Shown here piece by piece: positions 7,571-15,636 of a stretch of 32,316 bases of DNA. The DNA is from Schlesneria paludicola DSM 18645 (lineage in GTDB: Bacteria > Planctomycetota > Planctomycetia > Planctomycetales > Planctomycetaceae): positions 1 to 32,316 of the forward strand of contig CAMBQP010000050.1 in NCBI GenBank assembly GCA_945869955.1, in the 5' to 3' direction. Under the pieces are notes generated by a model. It saw only the letters and a list, made by a program, of their open reading frames with translations. It searched no databases and had not been told where the DNA came from. Positions within the stretch are counted from its first letter, which is position 1; the number at the start of each line of letters is the position of its first letter. The translations under genes were made by a program, and so were the position numbers.

Positions 7571-8254
7571 TTAGGCGGATGGATTAGAGCCCGAGTCCGC
7601 GATGCGGCCGTCACGGATACGAATCACGTGATCCCCCGGCTGGATGTACTCGTGCTCATGCGTGACGACCACTACGGTCGAGTTTTGTTCACGACAAAGG
7701 GCCCGCAGATCGCCAAGAATCGCCAGGGAATTCGCGGTGTCGAGTTCACCTGTGGGTTCATCTGCCAGAACCAGCTTCGGCTGTTTCAGCAAGGCTCGGG
7801 CGATCGCAATCCGCTGCTGCTCGCCCCCGGACAATTGATTCGGTCGATGTTCCATCCGGCTTCCCAGTCCGAGTCTTTCCAGTAATTCGCCCGCTTTCTG
7901 GCGTTGGGGACTGGTCACCCCTTGGGGGAGAAACGGAACGAGGACATTTTCCAGGGCGCTCAGATTCGAGAGCAGATTAAAGTTTTGAAAAATGAATCCC
8001 GCCTCTTTGCGGCGGAATTGATCTCGTTCGCGCGGTGTCATCGATTGCAGCGATTTTCCATGGATCGTGATGGTGCCGGTGGTCGGCTCGTCGAGCGCCC
8101 CCAACAGGTAGAGCAGGGTACTTTTCCCACTTCCCGACGGGCCCAGAATGAAAGTGAACGAACCGGTGGGGATCTGGCAAGTGATCTGGTCCAATGCACG
8201 AACTTCGAGATGACCTCGCAAGTGAACCTTGGAAACCTGTTGTACGTCGATCAT
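7571..8254 (-). CDS. ABC transporter ATP-binding protein, MacB/LolD-like
   Basis: A 227-residue nucleotide-binding subunit of the lipoprotein-release/MacB class. It has Walker A GPSGSGKST, Q-loop FQNFNLLSNLSALENV, signature LSGGEQQRIAIARAL, Walker B LVLADEPTGELD and the switch histidine in VVVVTHEHE. The ATG at 8254 is chosen; an in-frame TTG four codons upstream would add only MKYH. No clear ribosome site is visible. No permease gene is next to it, which is unusual because these ATPases normally sit beside their FtsX-like permease; it may serve a permease encoded elsewhere. It follows the DUF1854 gene after 137 bases and appears to have its own promoter. Confidence 0.92.
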   Translation of the reverse strand: MIDVQQVSKVHLRGHLEVRALDQITCQIPTGSFTFILGPSGSGKSTLLYLLGALDEPTTGTITIHGKSLQSMTPRERDQFRRKEAGFIFQNFNLLSNLSALENVLVPFLPQGVTSPQRQKAGELLERLGLGSRMEHRPNQLSGGEQQRIAIARALLKQPKLVLADEPTGELDTANSLAILGDLRALCREQNSTVVVVTHEHEYIQPGDHVIRIRDGRIADSGSNPSA

Positions 8255-8390
8255 GTGGTATTTCAATCGTGGAGAGTCGTCTGGTCAAAATTGATCAGCG
8301 AAGTTTTTTGGAACCGGATGATCCATGTAACGGTGCATCCAGGAAAAGGTGATCCGGGTCAGAGACGACACCGAATGAGACCTACCCCGG

Positions 8391-8399
8391 ATTATACCA
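8391..8399 (-). promoter_or_regulatory. Extended -10 promoter (TGnTATAAT) for the ABC ATPase gene
   Basis: On the minus strand the sequence reads TGGTATAAT, a perfect extended -10. The TAA inside it is the stop codon of the DUF1854 gene. No good -35 is present, as is common for extended -10 promoters. Transcription would start near 8384, leaving a leader of about 130 bases before the ATPase ATG. Confidence 0.55.
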
Positions 8400-8862
8400 G
8401 CCCTTGCACAATCCGGAACGAATGGGCGTCGAGTTGACTAATGTCCGGAATCGTGTACCGGATTCCATTCGAATCGGCGATCATGACCCGAGTCGGCCCC
8501 AGTTTACGCACATCATCTTCACTTTCCAGCTGGAATCGGGTTTTTCCTCGATCAGTCTCGACCGACCACTGACAGGGGGGATTGGGATTCGTCGTAGAAA
8601 GCACCCGTTTGATCACGGGGACAAAGTCTCGTGCAGCGAGCTCTGCTTCCAGCATTTGTCTCGCAGAGGGGTTCAGCAAAGTCAGATCGGGGAGGGTCAG
8701 GATCTCTTTTCCCTCGGGGTCGAGCAACGCAATCTCTTTGTCAGGATCGGTCAACGGGAAACATCGAACCGGCTCGACACCCACGAACGTTTGGCCGTCC
8801 CCTTGTTTGAGAACCAGTCGTCCCCAGTTGTCTCGTTCGAACGTGAAGGCGGCAATATCCAT
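8392..8862 (-). CDS. DUF1854 family protein
   Basis: The 156-residue soluble protein has the DUF1854 pattern: an aromatic N-terminal strand (FTFERDNWGRLVLKQ), VEPVRCFPLTDPDKEIALLD, GKEILTLPDLTLLNPSARQMLEAELAARDFVP and a C-terminal RVMIADSNGIRYTIPDISQLD. The ATG at 8862 has AAGGA 8 bases upstream; upstream of it only a TTG at 8901 is available, with no ribosome site. DUF1854 proteins are known beside ABC transporters in loci linked to cyanophycin metabolism; here an ABC ATPase follows, but no cyanophycin gene is present. The biochemical function is unknown. It lies 68 bases after the DUF1501 gene. Confidence 0.8.
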   Translation of the reverse strand: MDIAAFTFERDNWGRLVLKQGDGQTFVGVEPVRCFPLTDPDKEIALLDPEGKEILTLPDLTLLNPSARQMLEAELAARDFVPVIKRVLSTTNPNPPCQWSVETDRGKTRFQLESEDDVRKLGPTRVMIADSNGIRYTIPDISQLDAHSFRIVQGLV

Positions 8863-8930
8863 GACTGAAATCCTTAGTTCGCTGCATCGCTGTTTCGACA
8901 AATCATCCGACCCGTTTCATCACATCCGTT

Positions 8931-10307
8931 TCAACACATCAGTTCGACGATTGGCTTGCCATCGTCCAGCAGTTGCATGGGACGACCGGCAAAATTCAGG
9001 ACTTGTTGATGATAGTCGATCCCCAGGGCGTGGTAGACCGTACCAATCACATTTTGTGCACTGACCGCTCGCGTTGTCGGGCGTTCACCCCGGACATCCG
9101 TCTGACCAATCACCTGCCCACCGTTCACAGCTCCCGCGAACAAAGCAAAACTGGCGTCGGGCCAGTGGTCTCGACCGCTGAGTGAAATTTTCGGAGTTCG
9201 ACCGAACTCGCCCCAGACGACGACCAGCACCTCTTTATCCAGCCCCCGTTCGTGGAGATCCGTGACGAGAGCATGTATGGACCGATCGAGCAAGGGGAGG
9301 CTACTGCGTAAGCTGTGCCAGATACTGACCCCTCCGACCTGTTGAATCACGTTGCCATGGTGATCCCAAAGCCCCATCCGCAACGTCACCACGGGAACTC
9401 CCGCCTCGACCAAACGACGGGCGAGGAGAAATTTGTGGCTATCCCAGACGGAATCGGGTTCTTTGCCAACATAGGTGAATTTGTCATCGCGCTTTCCATA
9501 GCGAGCGAGCGTCTGCGGCGATTCTCTTGTCAGATCGAACGCGTCCCGTGCCTTGGACGAGGTAATGATCTCCAGAGCTCTCGCAGTAAATGGGTCAACC
9601 TCTTGAATGGCGCGCCGAGCATCCACTTCTCGACGTAGCGAATCGAATGTCTGTAGCAGTTCGCGGCGATTGTCGAGACGTCCTCGGGCCATCCCCTGCG
9701 GAATCCCCAGATTATGCACGCCGTCACCTCCCGCGATGTGCAAGGGGGCGTGACTGGCACCGGCATACTGCGGACTTTCATAACTGGTGAGTCCGTTGCT
9801 GTACTCCAGGCTGACATACGAGGGAACATCGCCACCGCCGTGAAAGCGGCTGATCATTGAACCAAACGCGGGTCGTTTGGCGGATTTGGGATATCCGGTG
9901 TAGACCTCTTCCAGTTCGTGCTGCATCGGCTCGACGAACTGGACCGAACGAACGAGCGCCAGTTTGTCCGCGATGGTGGCCTGCAGCGGCATATGCTGGC
10001 ACAAATCGAAACCCGGAACATTGGTTTCGATCGGCTTGAATTCACCTCGGTATTCGACAGGTGCCTCGGGCTTGAGATCATACATGTCGAGATGACTGGG
10101 CCCCCCCGCCAGACAGACCATGATGACCGAACGAGGTTTCACGTTACGGGATTTCACGACAGCGGGGGACGAAGTCGAGGTTTCCGCACGCAATCGAAAG
10201 AGATCGGCCATCGAGAGGCCGCTGAGTCCCAATGCACCCGCCCGCAAGAATTCACGTCGACTGACGTGATCGCAGAACCGATGTTGTCGACCCCAACACG
10301 TAAACAC
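8931..10307 (-). CDS. Tat-exported DUF1501 protein (sulfatase/phosphatase-like fold)
   Basis: A 458-residue protein. The N-terminus is the family's usual one: a short Cys-containing lead (MFTCWGRQHRFCDHV), then SRREFLRAGALGLSGLSMADL, a twin-arginine signal. The body shows VIMVCLAGGPSHLDMYDLKP, the metal-ligand region of the alkaline-phosphatase-like superfamily, then DNRRELLQTFDSL, RRLVEAGVPVVTLR, WDHHGN and VWGEFGRTPKI-GRDHWP. The start is GTG at 10307; no ATG or better start lies in frame before the Tat signal. DUF1501 genes in planctomycetes normally pair with a PSCyt/DUF1549/DUF1553 gene; here the only such gene is 8 kb away. The substrate is unknown. Confidence 0.93.
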   Translation of the reverse strand: MFTCWGRQHRFCDHVSRREFLRAGALGLSGLSMADLFRLRAETSTSSPAVVKSRNVKPRSVIMVCLAGGPSHLDMYDLKPEAPVEYRGEFKPIETNVPGFDLCQHMPLQATIADKLALVRSVQFVEPMQHELEEVYTGYPKSAKRPAFGSMISRFHGGGDVPSYVSLEYSNGLTSYESPQYAGASHAPLHIAGGDGVHNLGIPQGMARGRLDNRRELLQTFDSLRREVDARRAIQEVDPFTARALEIITSSKARDAFDLTRESPQTLARYGKRDDKFTYVGKEPDSVWDSHKFLLARRLVEAGVPVVTLRMGLWDHHGNVIQQVGGVSIWHSLRSSLPLLDRSIHALVTDLHERGLDKEVLVVVWGEFGRTPKISLSGRDHWPDASFALFAGAVNGGQVIGQTDVRGERPTTRAVSAQNVIGTVYHALGIDYHQQVLNFAGRPMQLLDDGKPIVELMC

Positions 10308-10644
10308 GGTGAGCGCCTTTTAAACGAACGCTACGAACAGACTCGGGTTTCGCTGAAATGTCACAAAAAGCCAATACGGAAAACTCCCTCCCGAGAAAAG
10401 TAGCACGTCGCCGGGCCAAACTCAAGAACCTTCCCGGTCGCTGCGGATCGTCGGTAAGGAATGAGTCCGCAAGGAATGGTCGTACGTGTGGATGTTTGGA
10501 TTGATCAGAGGATCCAGGCCCATCGAGGTCCAGGTCCCTGGCAAAATTTGGGTGGGAAGTATGCGGTAAGCGGGACACTGGGATGGGGTTTCGGTATTAT
10601 TGTCGGTCACGATTGGAATCAAGCAGTCTCTAGAGGTTCGACCC
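10308..10644. other. Divergent intergenic region between the DUF1501 and TolB-like genes
   Basis: It contains the promoter candidate for the TolB-like gene (separate entry) and must contain the DUF1501 promoter, which I cannot place. Open frames here are short and not convincing as genes. Confidence 0.5.
10572..10600 (+). promoter_or_regulatory. Sigma-70-type promoter for the TolB-like gene
   Basis: GGGACA (10572-10577), a 17-base spacer, then TATTAT (10595-10600): 4/6 and 5/6 matches to the housekeeping consensus at optimal spacing. Transcription would start near 10607, leaving a leader of about 38 bases with the AGAGG ribosome site ahead of the ATG at 10645. Confidence 0.5.
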
Positions 10645-11688
10645 ATGTTTGTTGCTCTGCTCACAGTGATGCTCAGTGCTCCCCCTGTAGTGACCGATGA
10701 AGCGGCTGAAGCGCGATTTCTGGGAAATTCGCGGCAAGTTACCGTCGGATTATCGCGGGCGGGCGAGGGCTATTTTTCGCCGAAAGGGGACTGGATTGTC
10801 TATCAGGCGTATCCCGTCGGCTATCCCTTCTATCAGATTTACGTGCAGAAACTCGATGAGAAAATCCCTCGATTGCTCAGCACCGGACGGGGACGAACGA
10901 CTTGCGCGTATTACTCGCCCGATGCAACCAAAGTGTTGTTTGCGTCGAGTCACACAGATCCCAAGATTGATGAGACCGAACTGAAGGCGCGGGACGAGGC
11001 GGCGAAGGGGGGGCGACGACGCTACCTCTGGGACTTTGATCCGCACATGGATCTGTACGTAGTAAATTTTGACGGTACCGGGATGAAGCGGCTGACAGAC
11101 AGTCCCGGATATGACGCCGAAGGAAGCTATTCTTCCGATGGAAAGCAGATTGTCTTCACCTCATCACGAGACGGGGATCCAGACCTGTACATCATGGATG
11201 CCGATGGTTCGAATGCTCGACAGTTGACGAACCGTCCTGGCTATGACGGGGGGCCATTTTTCTCGCCCGACAATCAATGGGTCATCTTTCGCTCGGACCG
11301 TCAAAAAGAACACATGCTGCAATTGTTTGCCATTTCGGTTGATGGCAAAACCGAAGTTCAGCTGACAGACAATCTCGATCAGGTCAACTGGTGCCCTTAC
11401 TTCCACCCCAGCGGTAAGTACCTGGTCTGGTCCGGGGCGGACTACAGCAAGGGGCCGACCAATGCTCCGTTCCATCTCTTCACCATGGAACTCGACTGGA
11501 CCGCCGGCACGCTTAAAGGTGGGGCCGTCACGCAGATCACCCATAGCACTGCTCAGGACGTCCTCCCCGTCTTCAGCCCGGACGGCAAAAGCCTGATGTG
11601 GACCTCGACCCGTTCACCCGACGGGACCAGTCAATTATGGATTGCCGATTGGCTGCGTGAACAAAAACCCGTGAACAAAAACCCGTGA
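10645..11688 (+). CDS. TolB-like beta-propeller protein with PD40/WD40-like repeats
   Basis: A 347-residue exported protein. MFVALLTVMLSAPPVV is a short signal peptide, then six propeller blades of the PD40 type can be read: YFSPKGDWIVYQ, YYSPDATKVLFASS, SYSSDGKQIVFTSSRDGDPDLYIMD, FFSPDNQWVIFRSDR, YFHPSGKYLVWSG, VFSPDGKSLMWTSTRS. This fits the TolB C-terminal fold without the N-terminal TolB domain. AGAGG lies 8 bases before the ATG; an upstream TTG (10600) overlaps the promoter and is rejected. Role unknown, probably protein or ligand binding in the periplasm. The final residues REQKPVNKNP are encoded by a 14-bp tandem repeat that also supplies the stop codon. Confidence 0.9.
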   Translation: MFVALLTVMLSAPPVVTDEAAEARFLGNSRQVTVGLSRAGEGYFSPKGDWIVYQAYPVGYPFYQIYVQKLDEKIPRLLSTGRGRTTCAYYSPDATKVLFASSHTDPKIDETELKARDEAAKGGRRRYLWDFDPHMDLYVVNFDGTGMKRLTDSPGYDAEGSYSSDGKQIVFTSSRDGDPDLYIMDADGSNARQLTNRPGYDGGPFFSPDNQWVIFRSDRQKEHMLQLFAISVDGKTEVQLTDNLDQVNWCPYFHPSGKYLVWSGADYSKGPTNAPFHLFTMELDWTAGTLKGGAVTQITHSTAQDVLPVFSPDGKSLMWTSTRSPDGTSQLWIADWLREQKPVNKNP

Positions 11689-11697
11689 ACAAAAACC
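11656..11697. repeat. 14-bp x3 tandem repeat across the stop of the TolB-like gene
   Basis: CGTGAACAAAAACC occurs three times exactly (11656, 11670, 11684). The unit is not a multiple of three, so each copy is read in a different frame, and the third frame gives the stop codon TGA at 11686-11688. Confidence 0.9.
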
Positions 11698-11815
11698 ACA
11701 GTAAGGCGACAGAGTAAGACGATACAGAGAGGAGACACAGTGAGGCTCACCCGGCGGAAAAGCGAGTTGAGCGGAACGCGATGTGCCCCGCCATCATCGG
11801 CACCGGACGAATTCC

Positions 11816-12112
11816 TCAGGCGGCATCCAGCTGAACATGAAACTGATGTTTCAGCTGTTCTTTATGGAAGCGTTCACCACGCGCGTCGTAGAGGTACAGC
11901 AAATTGCGGTCTGCCGCCCAAACGGCACCAAGCCGAACGCTCCGGGGACCACGTAACTGGAATTGCAACCCGCACAGGGCTCCGCCACGAATGAGCGGGG
12001 TCGTTTCGAGCGCAAACTGATCCCCCACCAGATTTTCATGGCGGCAGAGTCTTTCATGAACGTATCGACGCAACGCATCGACCGATTGGATGTCAGACTT
12101 CGCTTCGGACAT
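11816..12112 (-). CDS. Hypothetical protein, 98 residues
   Basis: A soluble protein beginning MSEAKSDIQSVDALRRYVHERLCRHENLV, followed by beta-strand-like segments (GLQFQLRGPRSVRLGAVWAADRNLLYLYDARGERF). The composition is balanced, and the ATG has AGGGGGA a few bases upstream, which supports a real gene. The pattern of an N-terminal helix followed by strands carrying RGPR and W-DRN-LY-Y is reminiscent of small conserved planctomycete proteins, but I cannot name a family. It converges with the TolB-like gene and diverges from the membrane protein gene at 12370. Confidence 0.7.
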   Translation of the reverse strand: MSEAKSDIQSVDALRRYVHERLCRHENLVGDQFALETTPLIRGGALCGLQFQLRGPRSVRLGAVWAADRNLLYLYDARGERFHKEQLKHQFHVQLDAA

Positions 12113-12369
12113 CGGTCCCCCTGGAACACCGTCATGCTTTCCTGTTTGTCATTCGAGGCGGATAGGTGTATCGACAGGATTGGTTTCCACCTTGCCTGCT
12201 CGACCACCCGCCCCTGCAATCGCGAGAACGCGAATAATCGGCAAACTCGACCTGGATTCCACGAGAGCCGATGATATCGCTTATATCGTAACATATTGTG
12301 AATTCTTGACTTGCATAGGTTTCCCCTTTGACACTTTCCGCTGGCCTGTTGAGCGAATAGCATAGAGTC

Positions 12370-13146
12370 ATGGTTGCTGAGTTTTCCTTACTGCTGACGT
12401 GCGGAATAAGCCTGATCTGGTGTCTGATGCCTCGTGCTCAGGTGACAGCGGGATTTTTTCGTATTCAAATGCTGCTGGTGATGGGGCTGAGTGCGCTGGG
12501 GGTGCTGGCGATGGGGCAACTGACATCGGGCTCGGGTGACCCGCTTTCCAGCACGCTCTTGTTCCGTGCCCGCGTTTTTTCGTCGATCGCGATTGGTTTT
12601 GCCTATTTCGGCTCGATCGCCTGGACGCTGGATCGACGCCCGGTCGGAACCTGGGCAATGGTCGGTATCCTGGGAGCAACGCTGATCAGCTTGATTTGTT
12701 CACGTGGCGCGACCATGGGACTGACGACTTCGGCAGGGGCATTTCATCTCTTGTCGAGTTTTTCGACGGCGTTCCTGTTGGGAGCTGCGGTCACTGGAAT
12801 GTTATTGGGACATTGGTATCTGACCGCACCAACGATGTCGATCGAGCCCTTAAAAACCCTTTGCTGGTATTTTGCGGCGGCGGTGCTGCTTCGATTTCTG
12901 GTTTCGCTGAGCGGCTGGATGATCGCGGGTGACGAGCTGCATCGAGGCCTCCACTGGACGTGGTTTTCCTTACGCTGGCTGGCAGGTATCCTCGGACCGA
13001 TGGTGATTTCGATCATGGCGCTGCGTATCCTGCGATATCGAAATACGCAAGCCGCGACAGGGGTCTTGTTTGCAGGAGTGATCCTCTGCTTCATCGGGGA
13101 AATGTCTGCAGCGCTCTTGTACTCTGAACTTCGGGCTTCCTTTTAA
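12370..13146 (+). CDS. Polytopic membrane protein, about eight helices, unknown function
   Basis: A 258-residue protein consisting almost entirely of hydrophobic helices, roughly at residues 4-20, 31-50, 70-85, 96-110, 124-147, 163-182, 200-220 and 229-250. Possible functional residues in or near helices are His in GAFHLLSSF, the polar motif LGHWYLTAPTM and HRGLHWTW, a distribution that could suit heme or quinone binding; this is speculation. The gene for a zinc-ribbon membrane protein follows after 11 bases, so they form an operon. The ATG is preceded only by a weak AGAG. A 257-base divergent gap upstream (12113-12369) must hold promoters for both directions; I could not identify them with confidence. 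Confidence 0.8.
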   Translation: MVAEFSLLLTCGISLIWCLMPRAQVTAGFFRIQMLLVMGLSALGVLAMGQLTSGSGDPLSSTLLFRARVFSSIAIGFAYFGSIAWTLDRRPVGTWAMVGILGATLISLICSRGATMGLTTSAGAFHLLSSFSTAFLLGAAVTGMLLGHWYLTAPTMSIEPLKTLCWYFAAAVLLRFLVSLSGWMIAGDELHRGLHWTWFSLRWLAGILGPMVISIMALRILRYRNTQAATGVLFAGVILCFIGEMSAALLYSELRASF

Positions 13147-13157
13147 TCGAGTTTCCG

Positions 13158-13634
13158 ATGCAGATTGCTTTTGATTGTCCAAAATGTCTGAAAATCAGTC
13201 GTGGTGCGGTGGCGCCTACCAATCCGCAAGTCGAGTGCAGCCATTGCCACTGGAAGCGACCGGTGGAAGCAAAAGAAATAGTCGGGGAATCTCCGGCGAA
13301 TTGCCTGGTTTGCGGTTGTCAGGATCTTTGGCGTCAGAAAGATTTTGATACTCGGCTCGGCGTCTTGATTGTGGGGATCGGAATTCTATTCAGCACGATC
13401 GCCGTAGCGTACATGATGCCCGGGGTGGCGATGATCATCCTGATGCTGTTTGGCTTAGCAGACTGGGTCCTTTACGCCATTTTGCCGGACCGACTCGTCT
13501 GTTACCGCTGCCATGCCCAGTATCGAGGGATTCCCAAACTGGCGGAAACGGCGGTGTTTGATCTGGAAGTCAACGAGCGGTATCGGCAAGAGGCAATCCG
13601 CCTGAAACGTGCAGAAAATTCCCCTCCACGTTGA
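13158..13634 (+). CDS. Zinc-ribbon membrane protein of unknown function
   Basis: A 158-residue protein with an N-terminal zinc ribbon (CPKC near residue 8, CSHC near residue 33), then CLVCGCQDLW, two adjacent hydrophobic helices (about 69-88 and 91-108), and CYRCHAQYRG after them. The C-terminal tail is charged (EVNERYRQEAIRLKR). The arrangement, with Cys pairs on both sides of a helical hairpin, suggests zinc-stabilised cytoplasmic domains held at the membrane. It follows the polytopic membrane protein by 11 bases. The function is unknown; a role in assembly or quality control of the neighbouring membrane protein is one possibility. Confidence 0.82.
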   Translation: MQIAFDCPKCLKISRGAVAPTNPQVECSHCHWKRPVEAKEIVGESPANCLVCGCQDLWRQKDFDTRLGVLIVGIGILFSTIAVAYMMPGVAMIILMLFGLADWVLYAILPDRLVCYRCHAQYRGIPKLAETAVFDLEVNERYRQEAIRLKRAENSPPR

Positions 13635-13885
13635 AAAAACCGAAAGAAAACCCTTGCTCTTGCCCGCTGGAAATGAGCATTCTATTCCTCGACCGTTGCA
13701 CTGACTGTGTTGCAGGTACGGTGTCGGCTTCAGACGGGGGTGAGGGTCCAAATCTGGCGGTATCAGTTGTGAAAGTGGGAAAGATGCGACGGGCGTAATT
13801 GCATCGGATCGGGTAAACTGCCGGTCGAACTCTGGGCCGCAGCTCGGCAAAACTCGGGTTCTGAAAACTAGGGATGGATAGACTC

Positions 13886-14872
13886 ATGAGTGACGTACTT
13901 GGCAATGATCGAGTTTGGATCGGGTTCGACCTGGGTGGCACCAAGATGAACGCGATGCTGTTCGACAGTGCTTTTGAGGTGCGCGGACGACGGCGAAAAA
14001 AAAGCCGTGGATCCGAAGGGGTTGATGCGGGTGTCGAGCGAATTATTTTGGGCATTCAAAAGCTGCTCGAAGAGTCTGAGGTTTCCCCAGACCGCCTCGG
14101 CGGCATCGGCATCGGCTGTCCTGGCCCCCTGAATCTGGAAGAAGGGGTCATTCTGGAATTGCCCAATCTCGGCTGGAAGAATGTCCCGTTAAAAAGACTG
14201 CTCGAAAAAGAATTCGGCTGCCCAGCCTTTGTTTGCAACGATGTCGATTCCGGCATGTACGGCGAGTTTCAATTCGGTGCCGCACAGGGGGCGCGAACCG
14301 CAATTGGCCTCTTTCCCGGCACCGGAATTGGTGGCGCAATGATTTTTGAAGGGAAGATTTTTCGCGGCAAGACAGGGAGCTGCCTGGAAATTGGTCACGT
14401 TCCGGTCATGGCCGACGGCCCGTTTTGCGGATGTGGACAACGAGGATGCCTGGAAACCGTTGCCAGTCGCCTGGCGATGTCGGCGGAAATTGCGAAGGCG
14501 GCGTATCGAGGCCAGGCCCCGTATATTCTCCGTGTTGCGGGGACCGACTTGGCAAATATCCGCAGTGGCACGATCAAGGAAGCGATCGATGCCGGGGACA
14601 AGATTGTCGAAGCGATTATCCGAGATGGTGCCCGACAGTTGGGGGTCGTCTTGGCCGGAACCGTCAACTTGCTGGCCCCCGACGTCATTGTGCTCGGTGG
14701 GGGGCTGGTCGAAGCGCTGCCAAAACTGTTTCTCGAGGAAGTCGGCAAAGCGATTGCGGCGAGAATCATGCCGTCGTACCTGAAAACCTATGAACTTCGG
14801 GTCGCCAGCCTGGGGGATGATTCCGGAGCGATGGGTGCCGCAGCCTGGGCCCGACACTGTGTTGAGGGTTGA
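13886..14872 (+). CDS. ROK family sugar kinase (glucokinase / N-acetylhexosamine kinase-like)
   Basis: A 328-residue kinase with all ROK landmarks: phosphate-1 loop FDLGGTKMNAMLF, IGIGCPGPLN, catalytic Asp in VCNDVDSGMYGE, GLFPGTGIGGAMIFEGKIFRG, the sugar-contacting EIGHVPV and the ROK zinc motif CGCGQRGCLE. It therefore probably phosphorylates glucose or an N-acetylated hexose at C6; substrate choice cannot be read from sequence alone. The ATG at 13886 is preferred over 13874 because AGGGATGG lies upstream of it at a usable distance. The 251-base gap before it shows no gene. The stop codon is the end of the first unit of a 17-bp tandem repeat. Confidence 0.92.
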   Translation: MSDVLGNDRVWIGFDLGGTKMNAMLFDSAFEVRGRRRKKSRGSEGVDAGVERIILGIQKLLEESEVSPDRLGGIGIGCPGPLNLEEGVILELPNLGWKNVPLKRLLEKEFGCPAFVCNDVDSGMYGEFQFGAAQGARTAIGLFPGTGIGGAMIFEGKIFRGKTGSCLEIGHVPVMADGPFCGCGQRGCLETVASRLAMSAEIAKAAYRGQAPYILRVAGTDLANIRSGTIKEAIDAGDKIVEAIIRDGARQLGVVLAGTVNLLAPDVIVLGGGLVEALPKLFLEEVGKAIAARIMPSYLKTYELRVASLGDDSGAMGAAAWARHCVEG

Positions 14873-14923
14873 ACTGTGTTGAGGGTTGAACTGTGTTGAG
14901 GGTTGAACTGTGTTGACGGTTGA
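14856..14923. repeat. 17-bp x4 tandem repeat starting in the last codons of the ROK gene
   Basis: ACTGTGTTGAGGGTTGA occurs four times in a row (14856, 14873, 14890, 14907; one mismatch in the last copy). The first copy encodes the last residues and the TGA of the kinase; the other three lie downstream. It occupies the space where a terminator would be expected, and none is seen. Confidence 0.9.
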
Positions 14924-14974
14924 TAGGGGTGTTGCTGGTTGATGGGGCGCACGGCAGAGGTGAATTCCAGCAAA

Positions 14975-15511
14975 CTATTTCAGGTTTCGCTTCAGCCGTT
15001 CAATTTCCTCGTCAATCTCGCGGTGAATCCCGTTCTTTGCAGCAGGGCGAGCGTCGAGGTAATGGGGAACTGACGGGGACTGAGGGGTCACCCCGAGCGT
15101 CTCTTGGCGCCGTAGTGCATCGGACAGCCGTGCTTCCAGGGCGAGTTGCATGGTGCTCAGGTGCTTTTCGGTGATCACGGCGGCCTTGTGCTGCTGGTCG
15201 AGCCCGGCGATCAGGTGCTCGACTTCCCGTTTTCGCAACAGGCTCTGTCGAGCCTCGGTTTCGGAGCCCCCCTGGATCTGATCGATCGCTCTCGTCGTCC
15301 AGAACTCGACTTGCGCCTGATGCGTTTCGATTTCGAGCCGGAGTTGTTTTTCGGAGGCACTGGCGGTGTTGACGCTTCGCTGCGCCCCAGCCACTCCTTC
15401 CCGCATTTCACGTACGATCTCGAGAATAGCCACCTTCGGATCTTCGGCTTGTTCCAATAATTGCGTCAGGTCACAAGTCACGATATCCGTCAGGCGGCTG
15501 AAATAACTCAT
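14975..15511 (-). CDS. PspA/IM30 family protein
   Basis: A 178-residue coiled-coil protein of the PspA/Vipp1 (ESCRT-III-like) type: MSYFSRLTDIVTCDLTQLL, then QAEDPKVAILEIVREMREGV, a long charged helical hairpin (EKQLRLEIETHQAQVEFW ... ARQSLLRKREVEHLI) and a C-terminal EIDEEIERLKRNLK. It is shorter than the 222 residues of E. coli PspA. These proteins bind and stabilise the inner membrane under envelope stress. The start is the ATG with GGAG 7 bases upstream, which matches the family N-terminus; the frame extends further upstream without similarity. It follows the ECF sigma factor gene by about 210 bases in the same direction, suggesting a functional link. Confidence 0.88.
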   Translation of the reverse strand: MSYFSRLTDIVTCDLTQLLEQAEDPKVAILEIVREMREGVAGAQRSVNTASASEKQLRLEIETHQAQVEFWTTRAIDQIQGGSETEARQSLLRKREVEHLIAGLDQQHKAAVITEKHLSTMQLALEARLSDALRRQETLGVTPQSPSVPHYLDARPAAKNGIHREIDEEIERLKRNLK

Positions 15512-15612
15512 TTGATCGCTCCGTTTGTTTTTACCCGCGCCCGCATGCAAACCTCGGGCGACAATGAAACCGCTAACGTAAATTTCCGTCCATTGGATCA
15601 CTGCAGGTCCAC

Positions 15613-15636
15613 GTTTTTCCAGATCTGTGGAAAAAC
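15613..15636 (-). promoter_or_regulatory. Stem-loop in the leader of the PspA-family gene
   Basis: A perfect 9-bp inverted repeat (15613-15621 with 15628-15636, loop of six) lies about 100 bases upstream of the PspA-family ATG. On the minus strand it has no T tail, so it may be an operator or a leader structure rather than a terminator. Confidence 0.4.

Noticed and set aside
8392..8862. Cyanophycin metabolism locus suggested by DUF1854
   Set aside because: No cyanophycin synthetase or cyanophycinase gene is in the window; the ATPase is of the MacB/LolD type.
14189..14857. 222-codon open frame on the minus strand
   Set aside because: Antisense to the ROK kinase, whose catalytic motifs are all on the plus strand.
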